Shown: positions 33,300-40,982 of the stretch, in pieces | Numbering within the stretch: position 1 is the stretch's first letter | Layout of the letters: the number at the start of each line of letters is the position of its first letter | Position numbers and translations under genes: made by a program | From: Anaerolineales bacterium | Lineage (GTDB): Bacteria > Chloroflexota > Anaerolineae > Anaerolineales > Villigracilaceae | Length of the DNA stretch: 64,000 bases | Assembly: GCA_020634885.1 (NCBI GenBank) | Contig: JACKAW010000009.1 | Location: forward strand, 1 to 64,000 | Direction: 5' to 3' | Notes under the pieces: generated by a model | Seen by the model: the letters and a program-made list of their open reading frames with translations, nothing else | What the model was told of the DNA's origin: nothing | Database searches by the model: none

Positions 33300-34481
33300 A
33301 TGAAGTTGACAAATTTATTTAAAGAGTTCTTTGAAAGTGAACAGGCTTCGGGTGTGGTGCTGATTCTTTGCGCCGTAACTGCCATCGCCGTTGCAAACTC
33401 TTCGTTGGGAGAGGCGTTTTTGGGGTTTTGGCATACCTATGCTGGTTTTGAGGCGGGCGGGCTGCACCTGAAACTCAGCCTGGAACATTGGGTAAATGAT
33501 GGGTTGATGGCGATTTTCTTTTTGTTGATCGGTTTGGAAATTGAGCGCGAAATATACGCGGGCGAACTTTCAAACAAACGCAGTGCGGCGCTGCCCATTT
33601 TTGCGGCTCTTGGCGGGATGATCGTTCCAGCGTTTATCTATTTCTTGTTCAATCGCGGCACCGATACCATTAGCGGGGTTGGGATTCCCATGGCAACGGA
33701 TATTGCCTTTGCTTTGGGCATCTTGTCGCTATTGGGGAATAAAGTTCCGCCGTCCTTGAAGGTGTTCCTTGCCGCGCTCGCCATTGTGGACGATCTCGGC
33801 GCGATCATCATCATTGCCTTGTTCTACACCAAAGATTTTTCAATGTTGTACTTTGCGCTGGCAGGTGCCATGTTTGCATTGTTGCTGCTCTTCAATCGGC
33901 TTAAGGTTTCAAACCTGGCTTTCTACCTCATCCCCGGGGCCGTGATGTGGTATTTCATGCTTGAATCAGGGGTTCATGCCACGGTTGCGGGTGTGCTGCT
34001 GGCATTTGCGATTCCATTTGGCGATGGCTCATCCACATCACCTTCTTACAAGTTGCAGCACCTTTTACATAAACCTGTGGCGTTTCTGATCATGCCGATC
34101 TTTGCGCTTGTAAACACGGGTATTATTCTCAGCGGCACCTGGGTGGATGGGCTACTGACTGTCAGTGGGTTAGGCATCATTGCCGGTTTGTTGGTTGGGA
34201 AACCGCTCGGCATCTTCTTATTTAGTTTGTTGAGCCTCAAACTGGGCATTTCGCAGCTTCCTGCAACGATCACCCAAAAGCACATCGTTGGGGCTGGGTT
34301 TCTGGGCGGCATTGGTTTCACCATGTCCATTTTTATTACCCTGTTGGCATTCTCTGACCCGGCGCTTGTGCAGGCTGCCAAGATCGCAATTTTCTTTAGT
34401 TCGTTCTTTGCCGGGGTGATCGGGTTCATGATCTTACGAAGCACAGAACCATTACCGACATCTACACTACAATCCACATAA
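33300..34481 (+). CDS. nhaA: Na+/H+ antiporter NhaA
   Basis: 393 residues with about 12 membrane segments, the normal NhaA length. NhaA exchanges protons for sodium to control cell pH and sodium. The ion-binding aspartates are all present: ATDIAFALG (the D133 site) and LAIVDDLGAI (D163/D164). FLLIGLEIEREIYAGELSNK near the N-terminus is also diagnostic. The ATG at 33300 has GGGAG eight bases upstream, so it is preferred over an earlier in-frame ATG. Ends before a strong shared terminator. Confidence 0.95.
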   Translation: MKLTNLFKEFFESEQASGVVLILCAVTAIAVANSSLGEAFLGFWHTYAGFEAGGLHLKLSLEHWVNDGLMAIFFLLIGLEIEREIYAGELSNKRSAALPIFAALGGMIVPAFIYFLFNRGTDTISGVGIPMATDIAFALGILSLLGNKVPPSLKVFLAALAIVDDLGAIIIIALFYTKDFSMLYFALAGAMFALLLLFNRLKVSNLAFYLIPGAVMWYFMLESGVHATVAGVLLAFAIPFGDGSSTSPSYKLQHLLHKPVAFLIMPIFALVNTGIILSGTWVDGLLTVSGLGIIAGLLVGKPLGIFLFSLLSLKLGISQLPATITQKHIVGAGFLGGIGFTMSIFITLLAFSDPALVQAAKIAIFFSSFFAGVIGFMILRSTEPLPTSTLQST

Positions 34482-34502
34482 AGAACCCCTCTGAAAAGAG
34501 GG

Positions 34503-34546
34503 ATACAAAAAATCCGCAGCATGTATGTGCTGCGGATTTTTTGTAT
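34503..34546. terminator. Bidirectional terminator between nhaA and the VOC gene
   Basis: Perfect 19-bp stem (ATACAAAAAATCCGCAGCA and its complement) around a six-base loop, with T-runs on both strands. It serves two convergent genes. Confidence 0.9.
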
Positions 34547-34558
34547 GAGATCAGAATG

Positions 34559-35470
34559 TTACGCCACCGCTCGCAGCAACACACCATTTTGAGAGGGGTC
34601 GTGCAGTAAGTAGCCCTCATCAGTTTTGTTGTAGGGAATGCCAGCCGCTTCTACGCGGGCGGTCACTTCGGCGAGCACAGAAGGATTCGGGTAGTCTACA
34701 GTCATGAAGCGCAGTCCAACCGCATCCGGCGGAGGAGGAGGCGCGCCGCGTCCATTCCAGGTGTTGAGCCCGACGTGATGGTGGTATCCGCCTGCTGAGA
34801 CGAATCCCATCCCGATTCCTTTGGAAACGCCCATCACATCAAAGCCGAGTACACCGTGATAAAAGTTTATGGCTTCGTCAATGTCGCGCACATGCAAGTG
34901 AACGTGTCCCATGCGGGTTTCGGCAGGAACGGGCGCGTCTAATTTGTCGTTATCTTGAATGTGTTTCAAGAGCGCATCGACATCAAGGGCTTCGCGTCCA
35001 TCGCTCCAGCGACCATCTGCCCAGCGGGCTTCGTAGTTGCCGTCTTTGATCGTCCACGAACCATCTTCGGGCGATTCGCAATACAGTTCGATACCGTTGC
35101 CTTCAGGGTCGCTGAGGTAGGTGGTTTTGGTCATCACATGGTCGGTGGGCGAGTTGGGGATCTTCAACGCAAACAAACGCGCCATCACAATCGCAAGTTC
35201 ACGACGGTTGGGGAAGACGATGGCGAAGTGATATAACCCCGTGCCGCCGCGATAGCGTTTGAGATTCGGTTCTTCGGTGAGCTGAAGTAAGTCCGCGCCG
35301 CCTGCGCCAAGACCGGCTTTGTTGCCTTCGCGCCAATGTAGTTTCAACCCGATGGCTTTTTCATAAAAGAGAATCTGATTCTCAAGGTTGGCAACGGTCA
35401 AAGCGACATGACCCATTTTGGTGGCGGGGTGAACCGAATATTCCTGTGCTGTGTTTGGTTGCGTCATCAT
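34559..35470 (-). CDS. VOC-fold ring-cleavage dioxygenase-like protein (CatE type)
   Basis: 303 residues made of two vicinal-oxygen-chelate modules. Module one: MGHVALTVANLENQILFYEK, then LYHFAIVFPNR and DPEGNGIELYCESP. Module two: MGHVHLHVRDIDEAINFYH, then GYHHHVGLNTWNG and the end LLHDPSQNGVLLRA. The His, His and Glu metal ligands expected of Fe/Mn extradiol dioxygenases are in place. Close to the CatE group, which cleaves catechols, though glyoxalase-type chemistry is possible. GAGG stands six bases before the ATG. Downstream of CDGSH and DoxX on the same strand, with an operator-like palindrome in between. Confidence 0.82.
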   Translation of the reverse strand: MMTQPNTAQEYSVHPATKMGHVALTVANLENQILFYEKAIGLKLHWREGNKAGLGAGGADLLQLTEEPNLKRYRGGTGLYHFAIVFPNRRELAIVMARLFALKIPNSPTDHVMTKTTYLSDPEGNGIELYCESPEDGSWTIKDGNYEARWADGRWSDGREALDVDALLKHIQDNDKLDAPVPAETRMGHVHLHVRDIDEAINFYHGVLGFDVMGVSKGIGMGFVSAGGYHHHVGLNTWNGRGAPPPPPDAVGLRFMTVDYPNPSVLAEVTARVEAAGIPYNKTDEGYLLHDPSQNGVLLRAVA

Positions 35471-35487
35471 TCTTTACCTCTAACGTG

Positions 35488-35515
35488 GAGTTCGATATCA
35501 TTCGATATCGGACTC
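35488..35515. promoter_or_regulatory. Operator-like palindrome upstream of the VOC gene
   Basis: Arms GAGTTCGATATC (35488-35499) and GATATCGGACTC (35504-35515) are complementary at 11 of 12 positions around ATTC. It sits 18 bases before the VOC start codon, in a 61-bp gap after the CDGSH gene. A possible reverse-strand TAAAAT lies at 35516-35521. No T-run, so an operator is more likely than a terminator. Confidence 0.5.
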
Positions 35516-35531
35516 GATTTTACTTTACGAT

Positions 35532-35753
35532 TTATGAAATCACATTCAATGTCAGTGCGCCTTCGGGAGCCTCAAAGCCGATATTTTTATGCGTGCCATC
35601 ACAGAAGGGTTTGTTGGAAGATTGCCCACAGCGGCAGAGTGCAACCATCTTTTCAACGGTTTTGGTATTACCTTCTGCATCGGTGAATGTAAAGCTCCCG
35701 GCGATCAGATAAGGTCCGCTTTTGGAAGCCTTGATTTCGAGATTTTCGGACAT
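35532..35753 (-). CDS. CDGSH iron-sulfur domain protein
   Basis: 73 residues. The single CDGSH motif is complete: CRCGQSSNKPFCDGTH, giving the three Cys and one His that hold a labile 2Fe-2S cluster. Such small proteins act in redox sensing or iron-sulfur transfer. The rest is a short beta fold (GPYLIAGSFTFTDAEGN). Twenty-four bases after the DoxX gene and probably cotranscribed with it; the VOC gene follows. The cluster points to a redox or aromatic-stress response under TetR control. Confidence 0.92.
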   Translation of the reverse strand: MSENLEIKASKSGPYLIAGSFTFTDAEGNTKTVEKMVALCRCGQSSNKPFCDGTHKNIGFEAPEGALTLNVIS

Positions 35754-35777
35754 GGTGTTATAACTCCTTGAAAAAAA

Positions 35778-36149
35778 TTAAGGCAGGACAAAACGCCCGT
35801 ATGCCACAAAGATAGATAATGCAAGCAAAACGATGTTCACAGGAATAACTTGATATTCCTTTTTGGGCAGATGCACCATAAAAATGGCAAGCACTTGAAT
35901 GATCGAAAGTCCCACTGCGGCAAGCGGTGTCAGCCAGGGGAAAATGCCGGTGAGAATGGGGAGGATCATTCCCAACGCGCCGAGCAATTCTGAAATGCCT
36001 ACAAAGCGGATGTAACCATCCTGTTTATCGTGCGCCCAGGTCATCTGTGGATTTTTACGTACGCCATCGGGTTGAAAAGCTTTCATGCTGCCAGCCATGC
36101 CATACATGCCAGCCAACAACACTTGAGCAACCCATAATGCAATATTCAT
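35778..36149 (-). CDS. DoxX-like membrane protein
   Basis: 123 residues with four hydrophobic helices. Sequence features of the DoxX group: N-terminal ALWVAQVLLAGMYGMAGSMKAF and FVGISELLGALGMILPILTG. The family is linked to redox balance and thiol stress; molecular function is not firmly known. GAGGAG precedes the ATG. It is the first gene of the DoxX-CDGSH(-VOC) unit and starts divergently from the tetR-type gene, with the promoter at 36174-36202. Confidence 0.85.
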   Translation of the reverse strand: MNIALWVAQVLLAGMYGMAGSMKAFQPDGVRKNPQMTWAHDKQDGYIRFVGISELLGALGMILPILTGIFPWLTPLAAVGLSIIQVLAIFMVHLPKKEYQVIPVNIVLLALSIFVAYGRFVLP

Positions 36150-36173
36150 TCTTGACTCTCCTCGAAATGGTTG

Positions 36174-36216
36174 ATAATATACACCTGTTGAATAAACAAC
36201 AGATGTTGCCTAATTT
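36174..36216. promoter_or_regulatory. Divergent doxX/tetR promoters over a shared operator palindrome
   Basis: The palindrome CTGTTG (36185-36190), six bases, CAACAG (36197-36202) covers both -35 regions. Plus strand: TTGAAT (36188-36193), 17 bp, TAATTT (36211-36216) for the regulator. Minus strand: CTGTTG (36197-36202), 17 bp, TATTAT (36174-36179) for doxX. A second inverted pair AGTCAAC (36235-36241) / GTTGACT (36260-36266) lies in the regulator leader. Confidence 0.6.
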
Positions 36217-36285
36217 ACCAATCTGCACTTTGAAAGTCAACCAACAAAGACTTGAGAATGTTGACTAAGCAACAAAGGAGCAAAA

Positions 36286-36852
36286 ATGTTGCCTAACCCC
36301 GATGAAAAACTAGATCCCCGCATCAAACGAACCCGAAGCCTGATTCTGACATCCTTTGAATCTCTCCTCGCTGAAAAAGGATTCGAATCCATCTCTGTTC
36401 AAGATGTGACCGATAAAGCACAGGTCAACCGCGCCACGTTCTATGCCCACTTCCCCGATAAATATGCCCTGCTCGATTACTCCATTCAAAAGATGTTCAT
36501 GGCTGAGATCGAAAAACGGACGTTGAATGTGTGCAGTTATAGTGAAGATAATCTTCGCAATCTGATACTTGCAGTGGTTGAATTTCTTTCGCGCGTTCAT
36601 ACAGGTTGCGCCCAGCCGCATCAACATTTTGAGTCTCTCATCGAAGGGACGATCAAGAAGCAAATATTTGAATTGCTGTCTTACTGGTTGAGAAAATCGA
36701 AAGTCCCCACAGAGATTCCGGTCACGGTTGCCACCTGGGCAATCTACGGCTTGGCGTCTCACTACAGCCACATGAAAAAACGCCCCGCCCTCGAAACATT
36801 CGTGGACGAAGCGTATCCGTTGGTGGCGGTTAATTTAGAACAGTTTGCGTGA
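36286..36852 (+). CDS. TetR-family transcriptional regulator
   Basis: 188 residues. The helix-turn-helix is at the N-terminus: RTRSLILTSFESLLAEKGFE, SISVQDVTDKAQVNRATFYA, HFPDKYALLDY, as in TetR repressors. The C-terminal helical part should hold the ligand pocket and dimer face and includes a few Cys and His residues (HTGCAQPHQH). Divergent from doxX with one palindrome over both promoters, so it probably represses itself and the DoxX/CDGSH/VOC genes. AAAGGAG precedes the ATG. Followed by a terminator-like hairpin. Confidence 0.88.
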   Translation: MLPNPDEKLDPRIKRTRSLILTSFESLLAEKGFESISVQDVTDKAQVNRATFYAHFPDKYALLDYSIQKMFMAEIEKRTLNVCSYSEDNLRNLILAVVEFLSRVHTGCAQPHQHFESLIEGTIKKQIFELLSYWLRKSKVPTEIPVTVATWAIYGLASHYSHMKKRPALETFVDEAYPLVAVNLEQFA

Positions 36853-36856
36853 TCTT

Positions 36857-36921
36857 GTAGGGGCGCGGTTTCCGCGCCCTTGTTTTTTGTAACACATTGG
36901 GCGGGGAGACCCCGCCCCTAC
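36857..36921. repeat. GTAGGGGC-bounded double hairpin, also terminator of the TetR gene
   Basis: The ends GTAGGGGC (36857-36864) and GCCCCTAC (36914-36921) are exact complements. Inside are two hairpins: GGGCGCGG / CCGCGCCC (36861-36879) followed by TTGTTTTTTG, a good plus-strand terminator, and GGGCGGGG / CCCCGCCC (36899-36917). Related GC-rich elements occur at 57440-57465 and 58447-58580, so this is a dispersed repeat. Confidence 0.65.
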
Positions 36922-36924
36922 GTT

Positions 36925-37977
36925 TTAAATCAATGATCTTTTGAAATTCACAAACGCATCTTCTTCAGAGGGGTCAGCGCCGTACGCCATGGCAAGATAA
37001 TATGCCATGTAATCGCCGAACAGAATCAACGTCCACAAATGCGCAATGACCGAGTCTCCGCGTCCTTCGATCACATCGGTATTGAGAGCTTCGAGCATGA
37101 AGGCTTGACGCATCAAGTCCGAACGCAGTTTGTTGCGTGGATGGTCGCTGGGCGCTTTCATGAAGAGCGTCATGGTGTGTGCGTTGAGCGTGGGGTTCGG
37201 ATTGATGGTGGCGATCAGGGTGTTATGCGTCGCTTCGGGGATGATCTCGTAATTCGCTCCAGCCTTGGCGAGTTGATTGATCTGAGTCTTCCAACGTCTA
37301 GCCACGGGGGCGAGCAACTCTGTACCTACAAATGTCACCCAACGTCCAACCAATTGACCAGCGTACCGCTTGGCGGGATTCTTCGCCGCAATCACTTCAG
37401 GGACGATGTGTTGCTGGGAGCGTTTCATCATTGCGATGGCTTCAGCAACATCTGCGGAGGGGTCAGGGATGAAGCCGAGGCGGGCGAAGAGGGCGAGGGG
37501 CAACGCGAAGGGATAGGCGATGGCGGTCGTGTCCATGCCTGCGTAGGTGAAATTCCAAACAGGGAGGTTGTTGGCTTGCGCACGTTGAGTCAACTCGCCG
37601 CCGGTGGAGATCGCCACGATTTGGCAGTTATTTTTTCGTGCAGTCTCAAAGGCATCCAACACTTCTTCGGAATTGCCGGAGTGTGAGAGGCAAACAACCA
37701 GAGTCTTATCTGTCGCAGAAGCGGGTAGTCCGTAGCCGCGGTGAACGCTCACGGGTAGTTTAAGGCTTGAGGAAACAGAAGCAACTACCAGTTCGGCAGC
37801 CGAGCCGGAGTCCCCCATCGCGCTGAGGATGATGTTGTGGACTTCGTCCAGTTTTGGCAACGGTAATGTCTGTGCCAAATCCCATGCGGTTTGAAGCTGA
37901 TCGGGCAGACCATTGATCTGCTCGATCATATTTTGCGAGTCGATCTTTTTGAAGAGTTCGAGGTTGTCAAGATTCAT
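36925..37977 (-). CDS. Bifunctional phosphoglucose/phosphomannose isomerase
   Basis: About 350 residues, two SIS domains. It would interconvert fructose 6-phosphate with glucose 6-phosphate and mannose 6-phosphate, linking glycolysis to sugar-nucleotide synthesis. SIS motifs: ILSAMGDSGSAAELV, VVCLSHSGNSEEVLDAFE and ISTGGEL. The catalytic Glu and His are in EIIPEATHNTL; FMKAPSDHPRNKLRSDL is typical of the PGI/PMI family, best known from archaea. The ATG at 37977 (MNLDNLELF) overlaps the upstream small membrane gene by 11 bases; an ATG six codons earlier is possible. Neither has a strong ribosome site, consistent with coupling. Confidence 0.88.
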   Translation of the reverse strand: MNLDNLELFKKIDSQNMIEQINGLPDQLQTAWDLAQTLPLPKLDEVHNIILSAMGDSGSAAELVVASVSSSLKLPVSVHRGYGLPASATDKTLVVCLSHSGNSEEVLDAFETARKNNCQIVAISTGGELTQRAQANNLPVWNFTYAGMDTTAIAYPFALPLALFARLGFIPDPSADVAEAIAMMKRSQQHIVPEVIAAKNPAKRYAGQLVGRWVTFVGTELLAPVARRWKTQINQLAKAGANYEIIPEATHNTLIATINPNPTLNAHTMTLFMKAPSDHPRNKLRSDLMRQAFMLEALNTDVIEGRGDSVIAHLWTLILFGDYMAYYLAMAYGADPSEEDAFVNFKRSLI

Positions 37978-38302
37978 TTTTCTTTGCCAATACACTAAAA
38001 AATGCGGAGAAAATCAACGCCCAGGATAAGACATCAAATATACTCGGCGCATAGTTGAGGATGGTTCTAACGATTCGAAGCGACCCAGGGAAAAGTCTTA
38101 TGGTTACATCCATATTACTGACTGTTAGAAGAAAGAGCGCTTCCAAACTTTGCCCGATGATTGCGAAGATGAGGGCAGCGATAAATAATATGGCAACACG
38201 GGGTGATGTGCGGAACTTAATGATGGCAAGCACAAAACCTGCCAGCCAAATGATGCATAAGATGGGTGTTGTAAAAATTTGTGCTTGTACAGCAGGCACC
38301 AT
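37967..38302 (-). CDS. Small membrane protein of unknown function
   Basis: 111 residues with three hydrophobic segments (PILCIIWLAGFVLAIIKF, ILFIAALIFAIIGQ, FDVLSWALIFSAFFSVLA). No family is recognised. AAGGAA stands upstream of the ATG. Its last codons overlap the start of the sugar-phosphate isomerase gene, so the two share a transcript. Confidence 0.65.
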   Translation of the reverse strand: MVPAVQAQIFTTPILCIIWLAGFVLAIIKFRTSPRVAILFIAALIFAIIGQSLEALFLLTVSNMDVTIRLFPGSLRIVRTILNYAPSIFDVLSWALIFSAFFSVLAKKNES

Positions 38303-38356
38303 AATTTATTTTCCTTTTTTTGTTGTGGTTGTGCAATTGTATTTGTAAAAAAACGA

Positions 38357-38390
38357 GATGGGTAACAGACTTGCAAGTCTGTTACCCATC
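38357..38390 (-). terminator. Perfect-palindrome terminator after the S10 carboxypeptidase gene
   Basis: Perfect 34-base palindrome (arm GATGGGTAACAGACTTG) centred on TTGCAA, followed on the reverse strand by TCGTTTTTTT. Confidence 0.88.
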
Positions 38391-38401
38391 GTCAGAGGTC
38401 G

Positions 38402-39874
38402 TTAGCTTGCGTCTTTTATAAATTTACTCAGGTCTTTCTTCATCTGCTTGAGCGAAGGCATGTGGACATACATCATGTGCCCGGCTTCGTAGTAGCCCAT
38501 GCTGATATTTTTACGCAAAGACTCATCGAGCGCGAGATGGTTGAAGGTGTATTCGGTGGCGAAGTAGGGTGTGCCGAGATCGTAGTAGCCGTTGGCAACA
38601 AAGACCTTGAGGTATTTGTTGAAGGTCATGGCAGCGCGCAAGGTTTCTGCGACATTGACATATTGATTCTGGAAATATGCATACGACCATTGCATCCAAA
38701 CTTTTTCGCTCAAAATTTCATAGATCGTATCGGTCTCAAATTTCAGTTCTGAGCGGATATAGTCATTGAATGCCGCTGTGTACGGACCATTGACCTGGGC
38801 AAAGAGCGGGTCGTATTCAAAACTTTCGGTCACGCCGAGGCGGTCAATGCCGGTGTAGCGGCTATCGAGGCGCCCCACGGTTCGGTTGCGGTCACGCAAA
38901 AGTTCTTTGAAAAAGTGGAAGGTGTGAATGCGCAAATTACCGCGTTCGATAAACTCAACAGAAATACCTGTGAGGCGGGCAAGTTTCTCTGCAACCTTTC
39001 TTCTTTCTTCTTTCGTAAGCGCTCCATCTTTCATCAAAGCCGCAGCATATTCGCCCAAGGCAAACTCTTCTGATTCCTTGAGCCAGGTCTTGAGCGGAAT
39101 TTTCTTATCGATCTTGCCGTGATACCAAGCAGTCGCTGTATAGCCCGGCACGAACAACACATACGGCAAATCGTTGTTGTGATTAAAGTCGAGCGTGGTG
39201 AAATCGAGAACGGCAGAGATGAGCATAAGTCCGTTCAACAACATGCCGTGACGGTCTGCCAGATAGCCGGAAAGTCCCGCCGCACGGGTGGTGCCATACG
39301 ATTCGCCAGCAAGGAATTTTGGCGAAAGCCAGCGGTTGTAGCGCGTGGTATACAAACGAATAAAATCACCGACCGAAGCAATATCCTTGTTAAAGGTGTG
39401 AAAATCGCCAGACTTCTCCCCTTCTACGGGGCGGCTAAAGCCGGTGCTCATTGGATCGATGAACACAAGGTCGGTCTCATCGAGAATTGAAAACTCATTG
39501 TTGGTCAGATTGAAAGGCGGCTTTGGCATTTCACCCTCTTCGGTCAACACCACACGGCGCGGACCGAGCACACCGAGATGCAGCCAAACCGACGAAGAGC
39601 CGGGACCACCGTTAAAGGAGAAAGTAATTGGGCGCTTTGTATTGTCCTTCACACCGTCCAAGGTGTAAGCAGTGAAGAAGATCTGCGCACGCGGTTTTTC
39701 CACTTCGCCGTCTTTATCGGTCACTTCTTCTTTCAGCACCATCGTACCCGTCGTAACCGTATATTTGAGCGTCCGTCCACCGATCTTTGCAGAATGTTTG
39801 GTGGTGACAATATTATCTTTGGGGGTTTGTTTTTCGCCCTTCTTCTCTTCTTCTTTTTTATTTTCTTCAGCCAT
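38402..39874 (-). CDS. Peptidase S10 (serine carboxypeptidase) family protein without signal peptide
   Basis: About 490 residues. Serine carboxypeptidases trim residues from peptide C-termini. The oxyanion segment FSFNGGPGSSSVW, the nucleophile in AGESYGTTRAAG, the aspartate near VANGYYDLGTPYF and the histidine in YYEAGHMMY are all visible. The start at 39874 has AAGGAG directly upstream; the 20 extra in-frame residues lie in the gap before it. Odd: the N-terminus is charged (MAEENKKEEEKKGEKQTPKD) with no signal peptide, although characterised S10 enzymes are secreted or vacuolar. Last of an rsmI-DUF6688-S10 run, gaps 12-13 bases. Confidence 0.85.
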   Translation of the reverse strand: MAEENKKEEEKKGEKQTPKDNIVTTKHSAKIGGRTLKYTVTTGTMVLKEEVTDKDGEVEKPRAQIFFTAYTLDGVKDNTKRPITFSFNGGPGSSSVWLHLGVLGPRRVVLTEEGEMPKPPFNLTNNEFSILDETDLVFIDPMSTGFSRPVEGEKSGDFHTFNKDIASVGDFIRLYTTRYNRWLSPKFLAGESYGTTRAAGLSGYLADRHGMLLNGLMLISAVLDFTTLDFNHNNDLPYVLFVPGYTATAWYHGKIDKKIPLKTWLKESEEFALGEYAAALMKDGALTKEERRKVAEKLARLTGISVEFIERGNLRIHTFHFFKELLRDRNRTVGRLDSRYTGIDRLGVTESFEYDPLFAQVNGPYTAAFNDYIRSELKFETDTIYEILSEKVWMQWSYAYFQNQYVNVAETLRAAMTFNKYLKVFVANGYYDLGTPYFATEYTFNHLALDESLRKNISMGYYEAGHMMYVHMPSLKQMKKDLSKFIKDAS

Positions 39875-39887
39875 GTCAGTCTCCTTT

Positions 39888-40970
39888 TTATGAAAGATAC
39901 AAACGTTCCGATACGCTTTGAATTTCAGGGACAATAAATTTTAGTACAAAGAACGAAATCCATTCTACGGGAAGGAGGATAAAAAAAGCAATATCTGCAA
40001 GAATGGGATTTTTGATGCACAACGCAAGCCGTTTTCCAACGACATCATAAACCCGCCGCATCATTCTATGACTTGGGGCGGATACGCCCATCCAAACAAT
40101 TTCCACCGCCTTGAGCCTCTGCAACTGACGGTTAACCCGCATGGTCTTGCCGCTTGCCAACTTCACTGCTCTTGAGCCTACAAAACGCGGGTGTCCCTTT
40201 GCGGCGGCGGTGGCGATGTAGCAATTGGGCGGCTCGGTGGGCAGGGCGTTATACAACTCGAACATTTTCACAATATCGAAGCGCAAGGCAAAGGCGTAAG
40301 CAGAGATCCAGGCAAAGATGCCAAGTCCCTTTGTGAAAGAAAAGCTGGTTTCATAATGTTTCAAAAGCCAACGAGATGCTTGTAAAGCAACAAGGAAAGA
40401 CCAGAAAGGTGAAGCGATGCCAAAAATCGCTAATACAAAGAAAAACCCCCATAATACAAGGGCTACGATGATCAATGTAGTGATGATCATGGCAAGCCGA
40501 TATCTTTTGAACAATTTATCCCATTGAGGTCTCAACCACGCATACAGTTTTGGCAGCAGAAGAGGTGCAAAATACGCAAGGAGAACAGCCAAAACCACGG
40601 GCGAGACACTGAATGTAGCAACGAATGACAAAATGCTATATTGCAGAGCAAGGAGTGTGCCGCCATAGATGCCAAGGCGAATGATCATTGAGCCTGCAAA
40701 TTGCTCACTATCCCATAATAACAAGAGATAACTAAGAATGGCATAAACAAGTAACGGGAAGATTCCCAAGGAAGCCTCTGGCAAAAGGAATAGATAGAGG
40801 TATGATGCAAACCTGCCATCCTGCCATTCGGGTTTCATAAGCTCAATAAGCGAGAAATTGAAGATCGGTGCTGCAACAATAAATACCCCAAAGAGAATTC
40901 GCTTCCAGGTTTTATCCAACAATGGCGGAATGATATTTTCCCCGCTGGACGTTTGAGATATTTCTTCCAT
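39888..40970 (-). CDS. DUF6688-like membrane protein with a CFI-box-like Cys-Ala-Thr-Ala motif
   Basis: 360 residues. The first 240 residues hold about seven hydrophobic helices. The last 120 begin with NCYIATAAAKGHPRFVGSRA, which resembles the CYIATA motif of DUF6688 and CFI-box proteins, and continue with a basic helical segment and two more hydrophobic stretches. Molecular function unknown. GCAGGAG precedes the ATG. It lies between rsmI and the S10 peptidase in one transcription unit, so a link with protein or peptide handling is possible but unproven. Confidence 0.65.
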   Translation of the reverse strand: MEEISQTSSGENIIPPLLDKTWKRILFGVFIVAAPIFNFSLIELMKPEWQDGRFASYLYLFLLPEASLGIFPLLVYAILSYLLLLWDSEQFAGSMIIRLGIYGGTLLALQYSILSFVATFSVSPVVLAVLLAYFAPLLLPKLYAWLRPQWDKLFKRYRLAMIITTLIIVALVLWGFFFVLAIFGIASPFWSFLVALQASRWLLKHYETSFSFTKGLGIFAWISAYAFALRFDIVKMFELYNALPTEPPNCYIATAAAKGHPRFVGSRAVKLASGKTMRVNRQLQRLKAVEIVWMGVSAPSHRMMRRVYDVVGKRLALCIKNPILADIAFFILLPVEWISFFVLKFIVPEIQSVSERLYLS

Positions 40971-40982
40971 GTATGGCTCCTG

